Shown in pieces: positions 15,293 to 24,152 of a stretch of 48,281 nucleotides of DNA. Source of the DNA: Lentisphaerota bacterium (GTDB lineage Bacteria > Verrucomicrobiota > Kiritimatiellia > UBA8416 > VGWI01); assembly GCA_016873655.1 (NCBI GenBank), contig VGWI01000011.1, positions 1 through 48,281 of the forward strand. The letters run 5' to 3'. The notes beneath the pieces are model-generated. The model saw only the letters and a program-made list of their open reading frames with translations. It was not told where the DNA came from and searched no databases. Position 1 is the first letter of the stretch. The number at the start of each line of letters is the position of its first letter. Position numbers and translations under genes: made by a program.

Positions 15293-16471
15293 ATGGCCCC
15301 ATCCTCAAAGAACGACTACTACGAGCTGCTCGGCGTGCCACGGACCTCGTCCGCGGACGACATCAAGAAGGCCTACCGCAAGGCGGCGATGAAGTATCAC
15401 CCTGACCGCAACCAGGGGAACAAGGATGCCGAGGAAAAGTTCAAGGAGATATCTGAGGCCTACGAGGTCCTCAGCGACGAGCAGAAGCGCAAGCAGTACG
15501 ACCAGTACGGGCATGACGGGCTGAAGTCCGCGTTCGGGCCTGGCGGGTTTGACTTCTCGCGCGACTTCACCCACATGGGCGATCTCCAGGACATCCTCGG
15601 AAGCCTCTTCGGCGACCGCGGCGGCATGTTCGATGACTTCCTGGGCGGCGGGCGGCGGCGTTCGCGCGGCGGTCCCCAGCGCGGATCGGACCTGCGTTTC
15701 AATCTCGAGATAGACCTCGAGGAAGCTGCCTTCGGGTCGCAGAGGGAAATATCACTGCCCGTGTCGCACGAGTGCACCCGGTGTACCGGTTCGGGCGCTG
15801 AACCCGGCAAGGGAAGGCAGACCTGCAGGCACTGCAGCGGGCGCGGGTCGGTTGTGTCCGGAGGCGGTTTCTTCCAGATTCGCCAGTCATGCCCGGTGTG
15901 CGGCGGTTCGGGCCAGGTAATCACCGACCCGTGCCGCAACTGCAGGGGGACGGGCAGGATCCAGTCGCAGGAGCGCCTTACCCTGAAGGTGCCGGCCGGC
16001 GTTGATACCGGTTCGCAGTTGAGGGCAGCGGGGAAGGGCGAGGGCGGGGCATCGGGCGGGCCGCCGGGGGATCTCTACGTGGTTCTGCGGGTCAGGCAGC
16101 ACGACATATTCCAGAGGCACGACGACGATCTCTATTGTGACGTGCCGGTGCCTTTCGAGACGGCGGCGCTGGGCGGGGAGATAGACGTGCCTACGATAGA
16201 CGGGATGGCGAAGCTCAAGATATCCCCGGGCACGGAGAACGGGAAGGTGTTCCGTCTCCGCGGCAAGGGCATGCCGAGTCTTGACGGCTACGGCAGAGGC
16301 TCCATGATCGTGCGCGCCGTCTGCGAGATACCCGTGAAGTTGTCGCAGAACCAGAAGCGTATCTTGAAGGAGTATCAGGAGTCCGCCGGGGTGTCCAATT
16401 ACCCGGGCAGGCAGGAATTCCAGCGCAAGGTCGAGAAATTCTTCGAACGCAAGCAGGCGCTCGGGAAGTAA
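15293..16471 (+). CDS. dnaJ: Chaperone protein DnaJ
   Basis: A full-length type I DnaJ of 392 residues. The J domain is at about 8-72 with the HPD motif at 36-38. A Gly/Phe-rich region (80-130) precedes the substrate-binding domain. Four zinc motifs are intact: CTRCTGSG (161-168), CRHCSGRG (178-185), CPVCGGSG (200-207) and CRNCRGTG (214-221). DnaJ delivers unfolded proteins to DnaK and stimulates its ATPase. It is the second gene of the grpE operon, and rsmE follows 34 bases later. The ATG at 15293 is close to grpE's stop; the normal DYYELLGV start confirms it. Confidence 0.97.
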   Translation: MAPSSKNDYYELLGVPRTSSADDIKKAYRKAAMKYHPDRNQGNKDAEEKFKEISEAYEVLSDEQKRKQYDQYGHDGLKSAFGPGGFDFSRDFTHMGDLQDILGSLFGDRGGMFDDFLGGGRRRSRGGPQRGSDLRFNLEIDLEEAAFGSQREISLPVSHECTRCTGSGAEPGKGRQTCRHCSGRGSVVSGGGFFQIRQSCPVCGGSGQVITDPCRNCRGTGRIQSQERLTLKVPAGVDTGSQLRAAGKGEGGASGGPPGDLYVVLRVRQHDIFQRHDDDLYCDVPVPFETAALGGEIDVPTIDGMAKLKISPGTENGKVFRLRGKGMPSLDGYGRGSMIVRAVCEIPVKLSQNQKRILKEYQESAGVSNYPGRQEFQRKVEKFFERKQALGK

Positions 16472-16505
16472 CCGCCGGACATGGGTTCAGGCCGGTATCG
16501 CAGCA

Positions 16506-17264
16506 ATGCACCGTTTCCTGGTTGAACGATCGAGGTGGAATCCGCCGGAGTTCACGCTCGGGCCGGACGAGACACATCATCTCCTCAAGGTTCTCCGCCT
16601 CAAGCCTGGCGACAGCGTGGAGCTTCTTGACGGAATGGGGAGAACCGTGCAGGCGGAAGTTCCGTCCGTCATTCCGGGCGGCAAGCGCCCGGAACTGGTC
16701 ATACGGTCGGATGACATGCGTGTTGAACCGCCGCCCCGGACTGAACTGGTTCTGGTCCAGGCCCTGATCAAGGGGCCGCGGATGGACTGGATAATTGAGA
16801 AGGCGACCGAACTCGGGGTAGGCCGGATACTCGTCTACTGCGGGGACAGGTCGGTCGGCAGGCCGTCGGACCTTGAGAGCGCATCCAGGATCGAGCGCTG
16901 GTCGCGTGTGGCCTTGAGCGCCGTGAAACAGTGCGGCGGTCCGTTCCTGCCCCATATCGAGGCTATCGGCGACGCCGCGGCTGCAGCCCAGGCGGTGGCG
17001 CTGCTTGACTGCGCCTTCACAGGCAGTCTTTCGCGCGGGTGCAGACCGCTGCGGGACGCTGCGCGGGATGCAGGAGCCGGTGTCCGCTCCGCTGGGCTTG
17101 TGATAGGGCCGGAGGGCGATCTTACCCCCGACGAGCTGGCCCGTTTTTCCGTTGCCGGCGCGGTGGAGACCTCTTTCGGCCGGCGCGTGCTGCGCGCGGA
17201 GACCGCCGCTGTGTTCGGGCTGAGTGTGCTGGCAAGCGAGTTCGACGGGCCGTCAGGGCCGTGA
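16506..17264 (+). CDS. rsmE: 16S rRNA (uracil(1498)-N3)-methyltransferase RsmE
   Basis: RsmE methylates N3 of U1498 in 16S rRNA with S-adenosylmethionine. The 252-residue product has the PUA-like N-terminal domain (MHRFLVE, DETHHLLKVLRLKPGDSVELLDG), the SPOUT domain opening LVQALIKGPRMDWIIEKATELGV near 85-107, and the trefoil-knot cofactor loops GLVIGPEGDLTPDEL near 197 and FGRRVLRAETAA near 225. It is commonly found just after dnaJ or prmA. Its last 12 bases overlap the end of the convergent DUF2723 gene. Confidence 0.93.
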   Translation: MHRFLVERSRWNPPEFTLGPDETHHLLKVLRLKPGDSVELLDGMGRTVQAEVPSVIPGGKRPELVIRSDDMRVEPPPRTELVLVQALIKGPRMDWIIEKATELGVGRILVYCGDRSVGRPSDLESASRIERWSRVALSAVKQCGGPFLPHIEAIGDAAAAAQAVALLDCAFTGSLSRGCRPLRDAARDAGAGVRSAGLVIGPEGDLTPDELARFSVAGAVETSFGRRVLRAETAAVFGLSVLASEFDGPSGP

Positions 17265-20200
17265 GAACGGACTGGCGCCCGGGCCGGACCCGCCGTTAAG
17301 CGGGAACGGATCGAACCCGCGTCCCGGTCCGCGGTTCAGAAGCGGGGCAAATCGTTCGTCGGACCGGATGATATTCATGGCCTCGTCTCCTCCGAGGCGG
17401 ACCGCGTTGTCGAGCGCCTTTGACGCCTTGTCGTTCATCTTCGCCCCGATCAGCATCGAGGCGTAGTCCAGCCAACCGCGCCAGTCGTTCGGAACGCGGC
17501 GCAGGTACTCCTGCATGGTTTCGATCATCCGGTCGAGCATCCTGACCTTCGCGTACAGGCGTGATGCCTCAACGAGAATGGCAGCCGGCGCGTCCTGCGG
17601 CAGGCGGTTTATTGCCAGATCGAGCGCCTGCACCATCTCGGTATTCTTCTGTGCCCGGTCGTAGAGCTGTGCGAGCCGGAAGTGGAAGACTGGCGGCAGA
17701 TCCTTGTTGTCGAGGATGCCGGCCGCCAGGGCGGCGAACTTCGGGGTCTGGCCTGCCTGCAAATACAGCGCCGCCAGCTCCAGCGCCTTGGTCACGTCCA
17801 TCCGGCCGTCTTGCACCTCCGCTTCCATGCGGTCCATCTTGTCGTACATCTCCATCAGTGTACGGAGTTGCTTCAGGAATTCCGGGACGCGGCTGTTGCC
17901 GGGGTCGCTCCTGCCGAAGTCCGATATCAGCCAGTCTGCGTCGGCGAAGCGTTTCAGGGGAATCATGACCTCCTGTGCGAGGCGGAAATTGGCTTCCGGG
18001 CTGAGCGGGTAGAGGATGCGCGCCTCCTGGAAAGCCAGCTCCGACTCGCGGTACATCCCGTGGCTGCGGTAGAGGCCGGCGATCGCGCTGCGCAGCTTGG
18101 AGAACGACTTGCGCGCAACCGCGTCGCGCCGGAACTTCACGTCGGACTCGAGCCTGCGGGTGTACCAGTCCCAGAAATCGAGATCCGAGCGTGCGTTGTC
18201 GCTTGAGATCGGTGTCATGTTGCGGTTGATCTTCATGATCAGCCCGTGCGGCGTGAGGTAGGGGTACATCCAGGATATTACGTAGCTTTCCTCCACGTAG
18301 AAATCGTGCCTGAAGTTGTTATGTTCGAAGATCATCTGCGCAAGGATGCCGTTGATCTCCATCACGCCCAGAGCGCCGCTGACCTGTACCCGGCCATTTT
18401 CGATCTTCAACTGTGCGTTGCGCGGCCGTTTGCCGGCGTTGACTTCCTCGACATAGCGCTGGAATGCCTTTGCGCTGTCCTTCTGGGCGGGGATCCATAT
18501 CTGGTCGCCGTAAAGGTCGCGCATGACGTTCATGTACGTGTTGTCCGCGAGGGCGTTCTGGGTGATCAGGTACACGTCCTCCCTTACGCGGGCCGAATAG
18601 ATCATGTAAGTCGGCACGAAACGGCCGGGGTCAGTCCCCCCGAAGAACACCGCGTCGGGGCCCATTTCCGGCGGGTAGCACGGGTTGGGCAGTGGCTCCT
18701 CTTCGCCATCGGCCAGTTCCTCCGTTATGGCGTCCGCGCCGCGCAGCTGGTAATTGCCGAACTGCCATCCGAAGTCGTGGTTGTTCTGTTCGGCGCCGCC
18801 GCAAACGCGCACCAGTTCGCGGTTGTAGTAGTTCTCGTAAATCGGCACCAGCGGCAGCGCCACCGCTGCCAGCAGGGCAACGGCGGCCGTATTCCTGCCC
18901 CCGAGCAGCGAGTCGGCAACCGCCATGGCGAAAATGAGCCCGTAACCGATCCAGAGTGCGAAGAGCGCGTGAGAGGAAATGAATTTCACGCGCTGGATGA
19001 ACTGGTCCTGGATATCCCCCTTCGGGTTCGCCAGCACGATAAGCAGGAGACTCATGACCGCGAAGCCGGCCAGGGTGGCTATAACCCACTTCTGCGACGT
19101 TGGCCCGAGCGCCATGTCGAACTCGAACCGCCGGTCATGCACCAGCCATGCTATCAGCCCCGCGAAGGCGATCGGGAGGAATGCCATGATCACCAGCACT
19201 GCTGCGTGAACGATGCGTCCGCGCGCCGCCTCTGCCGTCAGGCCCGGCCCGATGCCGCGGAGCGGTTCGGTTACCACGAACGCGTGCCTCAGCAGGAACA
19301 GCATGTACGCGGCCGTGAGGATGCCGAGCCCGGCGAGTGCGATTCCAACGGTGGCGCGTTCTGTAACGGAGGCGCCGGCCGTGCCCCGGAGTTTGAGAAT
19401 CAGCTCGCGTATCTGGTTTTCGAAGATGGCCAGGATTCCGAGTCCCTGCAGGATGACGGCGCCCAGGAACAGGACCTTGTAAAGGTTCTCAGCGCCCACG
19501 GCGGACTGGCCCAGAAAGAACTTGTGGGCCATCGCAACCGCTATGGCCGGCAGGCAGAGAATGATGGCCACGTGGAGCATCTGGACACGGTTCGAACGAA
19601 TCTTCATGCTCCATATCGAGAACGGGAGGATGGCCAGCGGGGCCACGAGAAGTGTGAACTGCATGCGCAGGTCCACCAGATACGACGCCATCTGTTCGAC
19701 GAAGGTTCTCGAAAGCACGTCCGTCGGCTCAAGCCTCTCGTACTGTCCGCGGGTGATGGCGTGGATAAAACCTTCCCATGTTCGCGGGTAGGCCCAGTTC
19801 ATCGGCGGGTTCCGGAGGTCCGAGACTATCGGCATATAGGCGTAGAACGACACCCCAAGCTGGACCATGAGAAACGTGAGAGCCACGGTCCGCCCGTTCG
19901 GCAGCAGGAAGAAGGCGAGTGCCATAGCGATGAGATCAAGAGCCAGATAGGTGAACGTAATCGCGTGCAGCGGGTGTGGAATCGCTGGAAGGCGTTCTGC
20001 CTTGATCATCAGAGCGACGAACGCGAACGGCGCGCCCAGGATCAGGAAGTCGCGAAACAGGCGGATATCCCGCAGAAGTATCACCAGGACGAGCGGGAGC
20101 GCGGCGAGAAGCAGGACCTGGTAGTTCGTGAGGCCCAGCCCGAAGATGAACGCGGCAAGATACAGCACGCGGCCCGTGGGCGCCACCATCCATCGGTAGG

Positions 20201-20750
20201 TGAGCAGGAAGACCGCCGCCAGGAAGAGGGCATTCAGGCTGTATACCTCGACGATCACCGATTGCGACCACATGACGGGGCTGAAGGCAAAGAGAAGGCT
20301 TGCCGCAACGCCGCCGGCCAGCGCGATGGTCTGGGCCGTTGTCTCGGTCATGTCGTGCAGGTGCCCGCGCGCCTCGCGCAGCATGTCTCTGCCCGAGCGG
20401 CAGATCAGCATGGACGTGATGCCCGAAGCAAGCGCGCCGCAGACTACGGAGAAGAGGGTGATGCTCCACGCCGGGTTCGGCTGGCCGCGGAAGCGCATGA
20501 AGGAGAAGATCTTGGTGAATATCCATGAGCACATGGTCCAGATCGGGTAGCCGGGCGGGTGCGGAACGCCGAGGTAATCGCCTGCCACGGCCAGTTCGCC
20601 GGAATCCTCGAGCGTGACCGTGGGAGCCATGGTCGCGGCATAGACAACGAAGGCGACTCCGCAGGAGATGATGAATGCAGCCCAGTCAACCGGTGAAAAG
20701 AACCGGCGATGCTTTACCTGTTCGTTCTTCTGCAATTCGGCGTCTGCCAT
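17253..20750 (-). CDS. Large DUF2723 (GT-C fold) membrane protein with C-terminal repeat region
   Basis: A 1165-residue membrane protein. The N-terminal DUF2723 hallmark is clear: a membrane helix at 22-41, then TLEDSGELAVAGDYLGVPHP at 46-65 with the acidic residues typical of GT-C enzymes. About a dozen hydrophobic helices follow to residue 640. From about 640 the protein is soluble, and residues about 860-1130 are helical with a TPR-like rhythm (YRSHGMYRESELAFQEARIL, LAALYLQAGQTPKFAALAA). DUF2723 proteins resemble protein O-mannosyltransferases and are placed among lipid-sugar-dependent glycosyltransferases; the substrate here is unknown. The C-terminus is rich in glycine and proline. It converges on rsmE with a 12-base overlap and diverges from the lytic transglycosylase. 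Confidence 0.85.
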   Translation of the reverse strand: MADAELQKNEQVKHRRFFSPVDWAAFIISCGVAFVVYAATMAPTVTLEDSGELAVAGDYLGVPHPPGYPIWTMCSWIFTKIFSFMRFRGQPNPAWSITLFSVVCGALASGITSMLICRSGRDMLREARGHLHDMTETTAQTIALAGGVAASLLFAFSPVMWSQSVIVEVYSLNALFLAAVFLLTYRWMVAPTGRVLYLAAFIFGLGLTNYQVLLLAALPLVLVILLRDIRLFRDFLILGAPFAFVALMIKAERLPAIPHPLHAITFTYLALDLIAMALAFFLLPNGRTVALTFLMVQLGVSFYAYMPIVSDLRNPPMNWAYPRTWEGFIHAITRGQYERLEPTDVLSRTFVEQMASYLVDLRMQFTLLVAPLAILPFSIWSMKIRSNRVQMLHVAIILCLPAIAVAMAHKFFLGQSAVGAENLYKVLFLGAVILQGLGILAIFENQIRELILKLRGTAGASVTERATVGIALAGLGILTAAYMLFLLRHAFVVTEPLRGIGPGLTAEAARGRIVHAAVLVIMAFLPIAFAGLIAWLVHDRRFEFDMALGPTSQKWVIATLAGFAVMSLLLIVLANPKGDIQDQFIQRVKFISSHALFALWIGYGLIFAMAVADSLLGGRNTAAVALLAAVALPLVPIYENYYNRELVRVCGGAEQNNHDFGWQFGNYQLRGADAITEELADGEEEPLPNPCYPPEMGPDAVFFGGTDPGRFVPTYMIYSARVREDVYLITQNALADNTYMNVMRDLYGDQIWIPAQKDSAKAFQRYVEEVNAGKRPRNAQLKIENGRVQVSGALGVMEINGILAQMIFEHNNFRHDFYVEESYVISWMYPYLTPHGLIMKINRNMTPISSDNARSDLDFWDWYTRRLESDVKFRRDAVARKSFSKLRSAIAGLYRSHGMYRESELAFQEARILYPLSPEANFRLAQEVMIPLKRFADADWLISDFGRSDPGNSRVPEFLKQLRTLMEMYDKMDRMEAEVQDGRMDVTKALELAALYLQAGQTPKFAALAAGILDNKDLPPVFHFRLAQLYDRAQKNTEMVQALDLAINRLPQDAPAAILVEASRLYAKVRMLDRMIETMQEYLRRVPNDWRGWLDYASMLIGAKMNDKASKALDNAVRLGGDEAMNIIRSDERFAPLLNRGPGRGFDPFPLNGGSGPGASPFSRP

Positions 20751-20933
20751 CTTTGTCGTCCCCGGTCAGCCCGCGTCACGAGGCGGATGAAGTAGCAAGA
20801 CTAGCACGCGTTTCGTCCGCCATGCAAGCGGGCGGAGCGGATGCCATCGACGCGCGCCGTCCGGGCTAATACCTTGATTCACGGCGAGCCGGAAGGTAAT
20901 TAGCATCATCAACAGGATGGGGAGTGTGTTGTC

Positions 20934-21923
20934 GTGGCGAAGAACGGACAAGATGCTTTTGCGCCGATCACGGCTGCCGCGATGGCGGTCGTGCTGGCTC
21001 TTACCTGCGCCGCCGCGGGTCAGACGAACGGTGTTCAGGTTACCGACTGGTTTGCGCCTGCCTTTTCGCTCCTCGAACACGCGATCGGCCGGGATGCTGT
21101 TTCCGACCTGAAGGCCATGAACACTGCCGAGTTGAACTGCTTCCTCTCGGAAGTGTCGTCCGTTCTGGGTTCGGCGGACATCAGGGATCTGGCATCGGCA
21201 AGCGCCTCCGCCCACGAACTGGCAACCGTTCTCGAATCATGGTCTGAGACGCAACCATACGGTTCCTGGCTCAAGTCGAGGCTTGAGTACTTTGACGCGG
21301 CGGAGGCCTTCATCGCCGCCGTTCCGCCCGGTGATACGGTCCCCCTGTGTGCCGCGCCTGGCCAGGACGAGCAGCGGCTTCTGTGGTACGAACGGCTGGC
21401 TGGCCGGCCGGCGCCGGCCGGCGCGGAGAAGCTGGTTCCCGTTCTCAAGCCGGTGTTCAGGGCGCACAGCGTCCCGGAGCAGCTCGTGTGGATAGCGGAA
21501 GTCGAGTCGTCGTTCGATGCTCGCGCGCGGAGTCCATCCGGTGCGGTGGGTCTTTTCCAGTTCAAGGCCGCCACGGCGAGGGCGATGGGGCTTTCGACAG
21601 CGCCCTTCGATGAAAGGGTCGTGCCGTCGAAGAGCGCCGCCGCCGCGGCGCGTTACCTGGCGTATCTGCACGGAAGGTTCGGCGACTGGTTTCTTGCGCT
21701 GGCGGCGTACAACGCGGGGGAGGGCCGGTTGAAGTCGGCGATGGACCGCCACTCGGTCCGGACTTTCAGGGAGGTCGCTTCGAAGCTTCCTGTCGAGACA
21801 CAGATGTATGTGCCGAAGATTGACGCCGTTCTGACTGTAAGGGAAGGGACCGGGCTGGCCATGCTGCCGCCTCCCGGCAAGCAGGCGCGCCAGGGGGGCG
21901 GTGCGCCCGCGGTGCGCAGATGA
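20934..21923 (+). CDS. Lytic transglycosylase (SLT domain)
   Basis: A 329-residue secreted enzyme. The start is GTG 20934, with AGGATGGGGAG about ten bases upstream. Residues 1-29 form a signal peptide (hydrophobic ITAAAMAVVLALTC, likely cut after AAA). The SLT domain spans about 165-300: VPEQLVWIAEVESSFDARAR carries the catalytic Glu191, SGAVGLFQF follows at 202-210, and LALAAYNAGEGRL lies near 262. It cleaves the glycan strand of peptidoglycan to leave 1,6-anhydromuramic acid. The N-terminal 130 residues match nothing I recognise. The stop overlaps the next start by four bases (ATGA). Confidence 0.9.
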   Translation: MAKNGQDAFAPITAAAMAVVLALTCAAAGQTNGVQVTDWFAPAFSLLEHAIGRDAVSDLKAMNTAELNCFLSEVSSVLGSADIRDLASASASAHELATVLESWSETQPYGSWLKSRLEYFDAAEAFIAAVPPGDTVPLCAAPGQDEQRLLWYERLAGRPAPAGAEKLVPVLKPVFRAHSVPEQLVWIAEVESSFDARARSPSGAVGLFQFKAATARAMGLSTAPFDERVVPSKSAAAAARYLAYLHGRFGDWFLALAAYNAGEGRLKSAMDRHSVRTFREVASKLPVETQMYVPKIDAVLTVREGTGLAMLPPPGKQARQGGGAPAVRR

Positions 21924-23431
21924 GCAGATACTTCAAAGCATTGATCGTGGCTGCGTGGCTCGGGTTCGCCGCCTGGTTCGTGCGCCACGAGGCGTTCCCT
22001 GAATGGTTCACCAGCGCGGCTGGCGGCTATGACCGGCTGGTTCCTTCCGATGTGATGGTTGACGAGACGTGGATGCGCGTGCTCGTGAACGGTCAGCCGG
22101 TCGGCTACGCGCATTCCGGCGTGGAGCGGGACTCCGAGAACCCCGTTCACAACACGATCCTGAAGAGCGATATGCACCTGCTCGTGTCGATGATGGGCGA
22201 AAGGCAGAACCTGCGTGTCAATATGACCGCCAACCTGGACGTGCTCATGAGGCTGCAGGACTTTTCGTTCGATTTCTCATCCGCCGGTTACGCGATGAAG
22301 ATCCGCGGCGTGCGCCGCGACGGCAATTCGTACCGCGTATCCATGCGCACGGGCGGTGTCTCCAACTCGCTCGACATCGAGATACCGGACGATGTCGTTC
22401 TCTACTCGCCCATGATCCAGCTCAGACTCAAGCAGCTCAAGCCCGGCCGCAGCCTCACCCTGAAGACCATGGATCCGATGACGATGCAGCCGACGGTGAT
22501 CCATTTTGAGGCGCTGCGGCATGAGCCGGTCACGGTGGGCGGCGTCACGTATCCTGAAGCAACGCTTATCGAGGCGAAGCACAGGGACATGGCCGTGAAG
22601 ACCTGGCTTGACGGGGAAGGAATGCCGCTGAAGCAGGAGACCCCGTTCGGCTGGACACTGGAGAAGTGCTCATTCGACGAGGCGATGAAGGCGCTGCGCG
22701 CCGCCGGCAATGTTGATATAGCGGCCGGACTGGCGGTGCAGTGTTCCGGGCGGCTGCGCGACCCGCAGGGGGCGAAGCACGTTCGACTCGCGATCCAGGG
22801 GCCGGGGTGCGAGGGCATCTCCTTTCCGTCGGGCCGTGTGGCGGTCGAATCGCTCACGGCCACTTCGGCGGTGATATCTGTTTCCGCACAGGCGCCCGCG
22901 CCGCGCGGGGGCGCGCTTTCCGGCGTTGAGCGCGCCGCCGCGCTGGCGACTTCGCCGTTTGTGCAGGCCGATGCTCCGGCGATCAGAAAAGTCGCGCTTG
23001 AGATAGTCGGCGCCGAGACGAACGACACGGAGAAGGCCCGGCTGATACACGAATGGGTCCACGCGCGTCTCGAGAAAACGCCGACCGTGTCCATCCCATC
23101 CGCTCTTGAGGTGCTGGCGTCGCGTCGCGGCGACTGCAACGAGCACGCGATCCTGCACGTTGCCCTGGCCAGGGCGGCAGGCCTGCCGGCGCGCCAGCTT
23201 TCGGGGCTTGTTTATCACGAGGGCAGATTCATGTACCACGCATGGCCGGCGGTGTGGGAAGGCGGAGGCTGGGTTGAGGCCGATCCGACATGGGGGCAGA
23301 GATACGTGGACGCCACGCACATACCGCTTGTCGAGGGCGATCTCGGCGACCAGGCGGGGCTTATCCGGGTGATGGGCAGAATCAGGGTGGTGATTCTTGG
23401 GGAGGGAGACGGCGCTGATGATCAACGTTGA
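21920..23431 (+). CDS. Transglutaminase-like envelope protein
   Basis: A 503-residue protein anchored by one N-terminal helix (FKALIVAAWLGFAAWF, 5-20), so most of it faces the periplasm. The first 350 residues are beta-rich and unassigned, with a basic strand pattern (LVNGQPVGYAHSGVER, MHLLVSMMGERQ). The transglutaminase core is at 375-465, with a complete triad: Cys406 in RRGDCNEHA, His440 in FMYHAWPAVW and Asp455 in EADPTWGQ. Family members may be proteases, transamidases or peptide-binding domains. It is coupled to the lytic transglycosylase before it and overlaps the ABC ATPase after it by 14 bases, so a role in envelope assembly is likely. No substrate can be named. Confidence 0.85.
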   Translation: MSRYFKALIVAAWLGFAAWFVRHEAFPEWFTSAAGGYDRLVPSDVMVDETWMRVLVNGQPVGYAHSGVERDSENPVHNTILKSDMHLLVSMMGERQNLRVNMTANLDVLMRLQDFSFDFSSAGYAMKIRGVRRDGNSYRVSMRTGGVSNSLDIEIPDDVVLYSPMIQLRLKQLKPGRSLTLKTMDPMTMQPTVIHFEALRHEPVTVGGVTYPEATLIEAKHRDMAVKTWLDGEGMPLKQETPFGWTLEKCSFDEAMKALRAAGNVDIAAGLAVQCSGRLRDPQGAKHVRLAIQGPGCEGISFPSGRVAVESLTATSAVISVSAQAPAPRGGALSGVERAAALATSPFVQADAPAIRKVALEIVGAETNDTEKARLIHEWVHARLEKTPTVSIPSALEVLASRRGDCNEHAILHVALARAAGLPARQLSGLVYHEGRFMYHAWPAVWEGGGWVEADPTWGQRYVDATHIPLVEGDLGDQAGLIRVMGRIRVVILGEGDGADDQR

Positions 23432-24152
23432 GCATCTGACGAAACGCTACGGCCCGGTGGTGGCGGTCGACGACCTGAGCCTGGAGGTGCCGGGCGGCGA
23501 AGTGTTCTGCTTTCTCGGACCGAACGGAGCCGGCAAGACGACCACCATCAAGGTCCTGACGGGGCTCGTCCGTCCGACTTCTGGCAGGGCCAGGATAGGG
23601 GGAATTGACGTCGCCGCCGACCCGGTGGCGGCGAAGAGGCTGCTGGGCTACATACCGGACATGCCGTTCCTATATGACAGGCTCACGCCCGTGGAGTTCA
23701 TGCAGTTTGTCGGCGAGCTGTACGGGATGGGTATGGCCGCGATCTCGACCGGGACTGACCGGCTGTTCGACGTATTCGACCTCGACGGTCAGAGATCGGC
23801 GCTGATCCGGGAGCTGTCGCACGGCATGCGTCAGCGCCTTATCTACTGCGCGACTCTTCTGCACGACCCCAAGGTTCTGCTGATCGACGAGCCGTTGATC
23901 GGGCTGGACCCGCACACCATACGTCTCATAAAGAACCTGCTGCGCGAGAAGGCGGCGTCGGGCATGGCAATAATGCTGACAACGCACATTCTCGCGCTTG
24001 CCCAGGACGTCGCAGACCGGATCGGTATCATACATTGCGGCAGGATGATCGAGCTCGGCACGATGTCGGAACTCAGGGCCAGGCATGGCGGTTCCACGCT
24101 CGAGGACGTTTTTCTCCATCTCACCGAAAAGACGGAGGCGGGCGGGAAGTGA
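23418..24152 (+). CDS. ABC transporter ATP-binding protein
   Basis: A 244-residue ATPase of the ABC-2 exporter type. Walker A is GPNGAGKTTT (about 36-45), the signature is the variant LSHGMRQRL, Walker B is VLLIDEPLIGLD, and the switch histidine is in TTHILA. It drives the membrane partner encoded next. ATG 23418 is the likely start, with GGGGAGGGA at 23399-23407; a TTG at 23397 in the same frame is a weaker choice. It overlaps the transglutaminase gene by 14 bases, and its stop overlaps the next start (GTGA), so all four genes from 20934 to 25813 are coupled. Confidence 0.92.
   Translation: MINVEHLTKRYGPVVAVDDLSLEVPGGEVFCFLGPNGAGKTTTIKVLTGLVRPTSGRARIGGIDVAADPVAAKRLLGYIPDMPFLYDRLTPVEFMQFVGELYGMGMAAISTGTDRLFDVFDLDGQRSALIRELSHGMRQRLIYCATLLHDPKVLLIDEPLIGLDPHTIRLIKNLLREKAASGMAIMLTTHILALAQDVADRIGIIHCGRMIELGTMSELRARHGGSTLEDVFLHLTEKTEAGGK

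Noticed and set aside
17296-17320. T-arm-like sequence GGGTTCGATCC on the minus strand, possible tRNA
   Set aside because: It lies within the end of the DUF2723 coding region and no acceptor or anticodon stems fit around it.
18246-20528. Long plus-strand open frame of 760 codons
   Set aside because: It is antisense to the DUF2723 gene, arginine- and histidine-rich with no motif, and arises from GC-rich codon bias.
20874-20906. Promoter for the lytic transglycosylase operon (TTGATT, TAATTA)
   Set aside because: The -35 is acceptable but the -10 matches poorly at normal spacing, so I do not list it.
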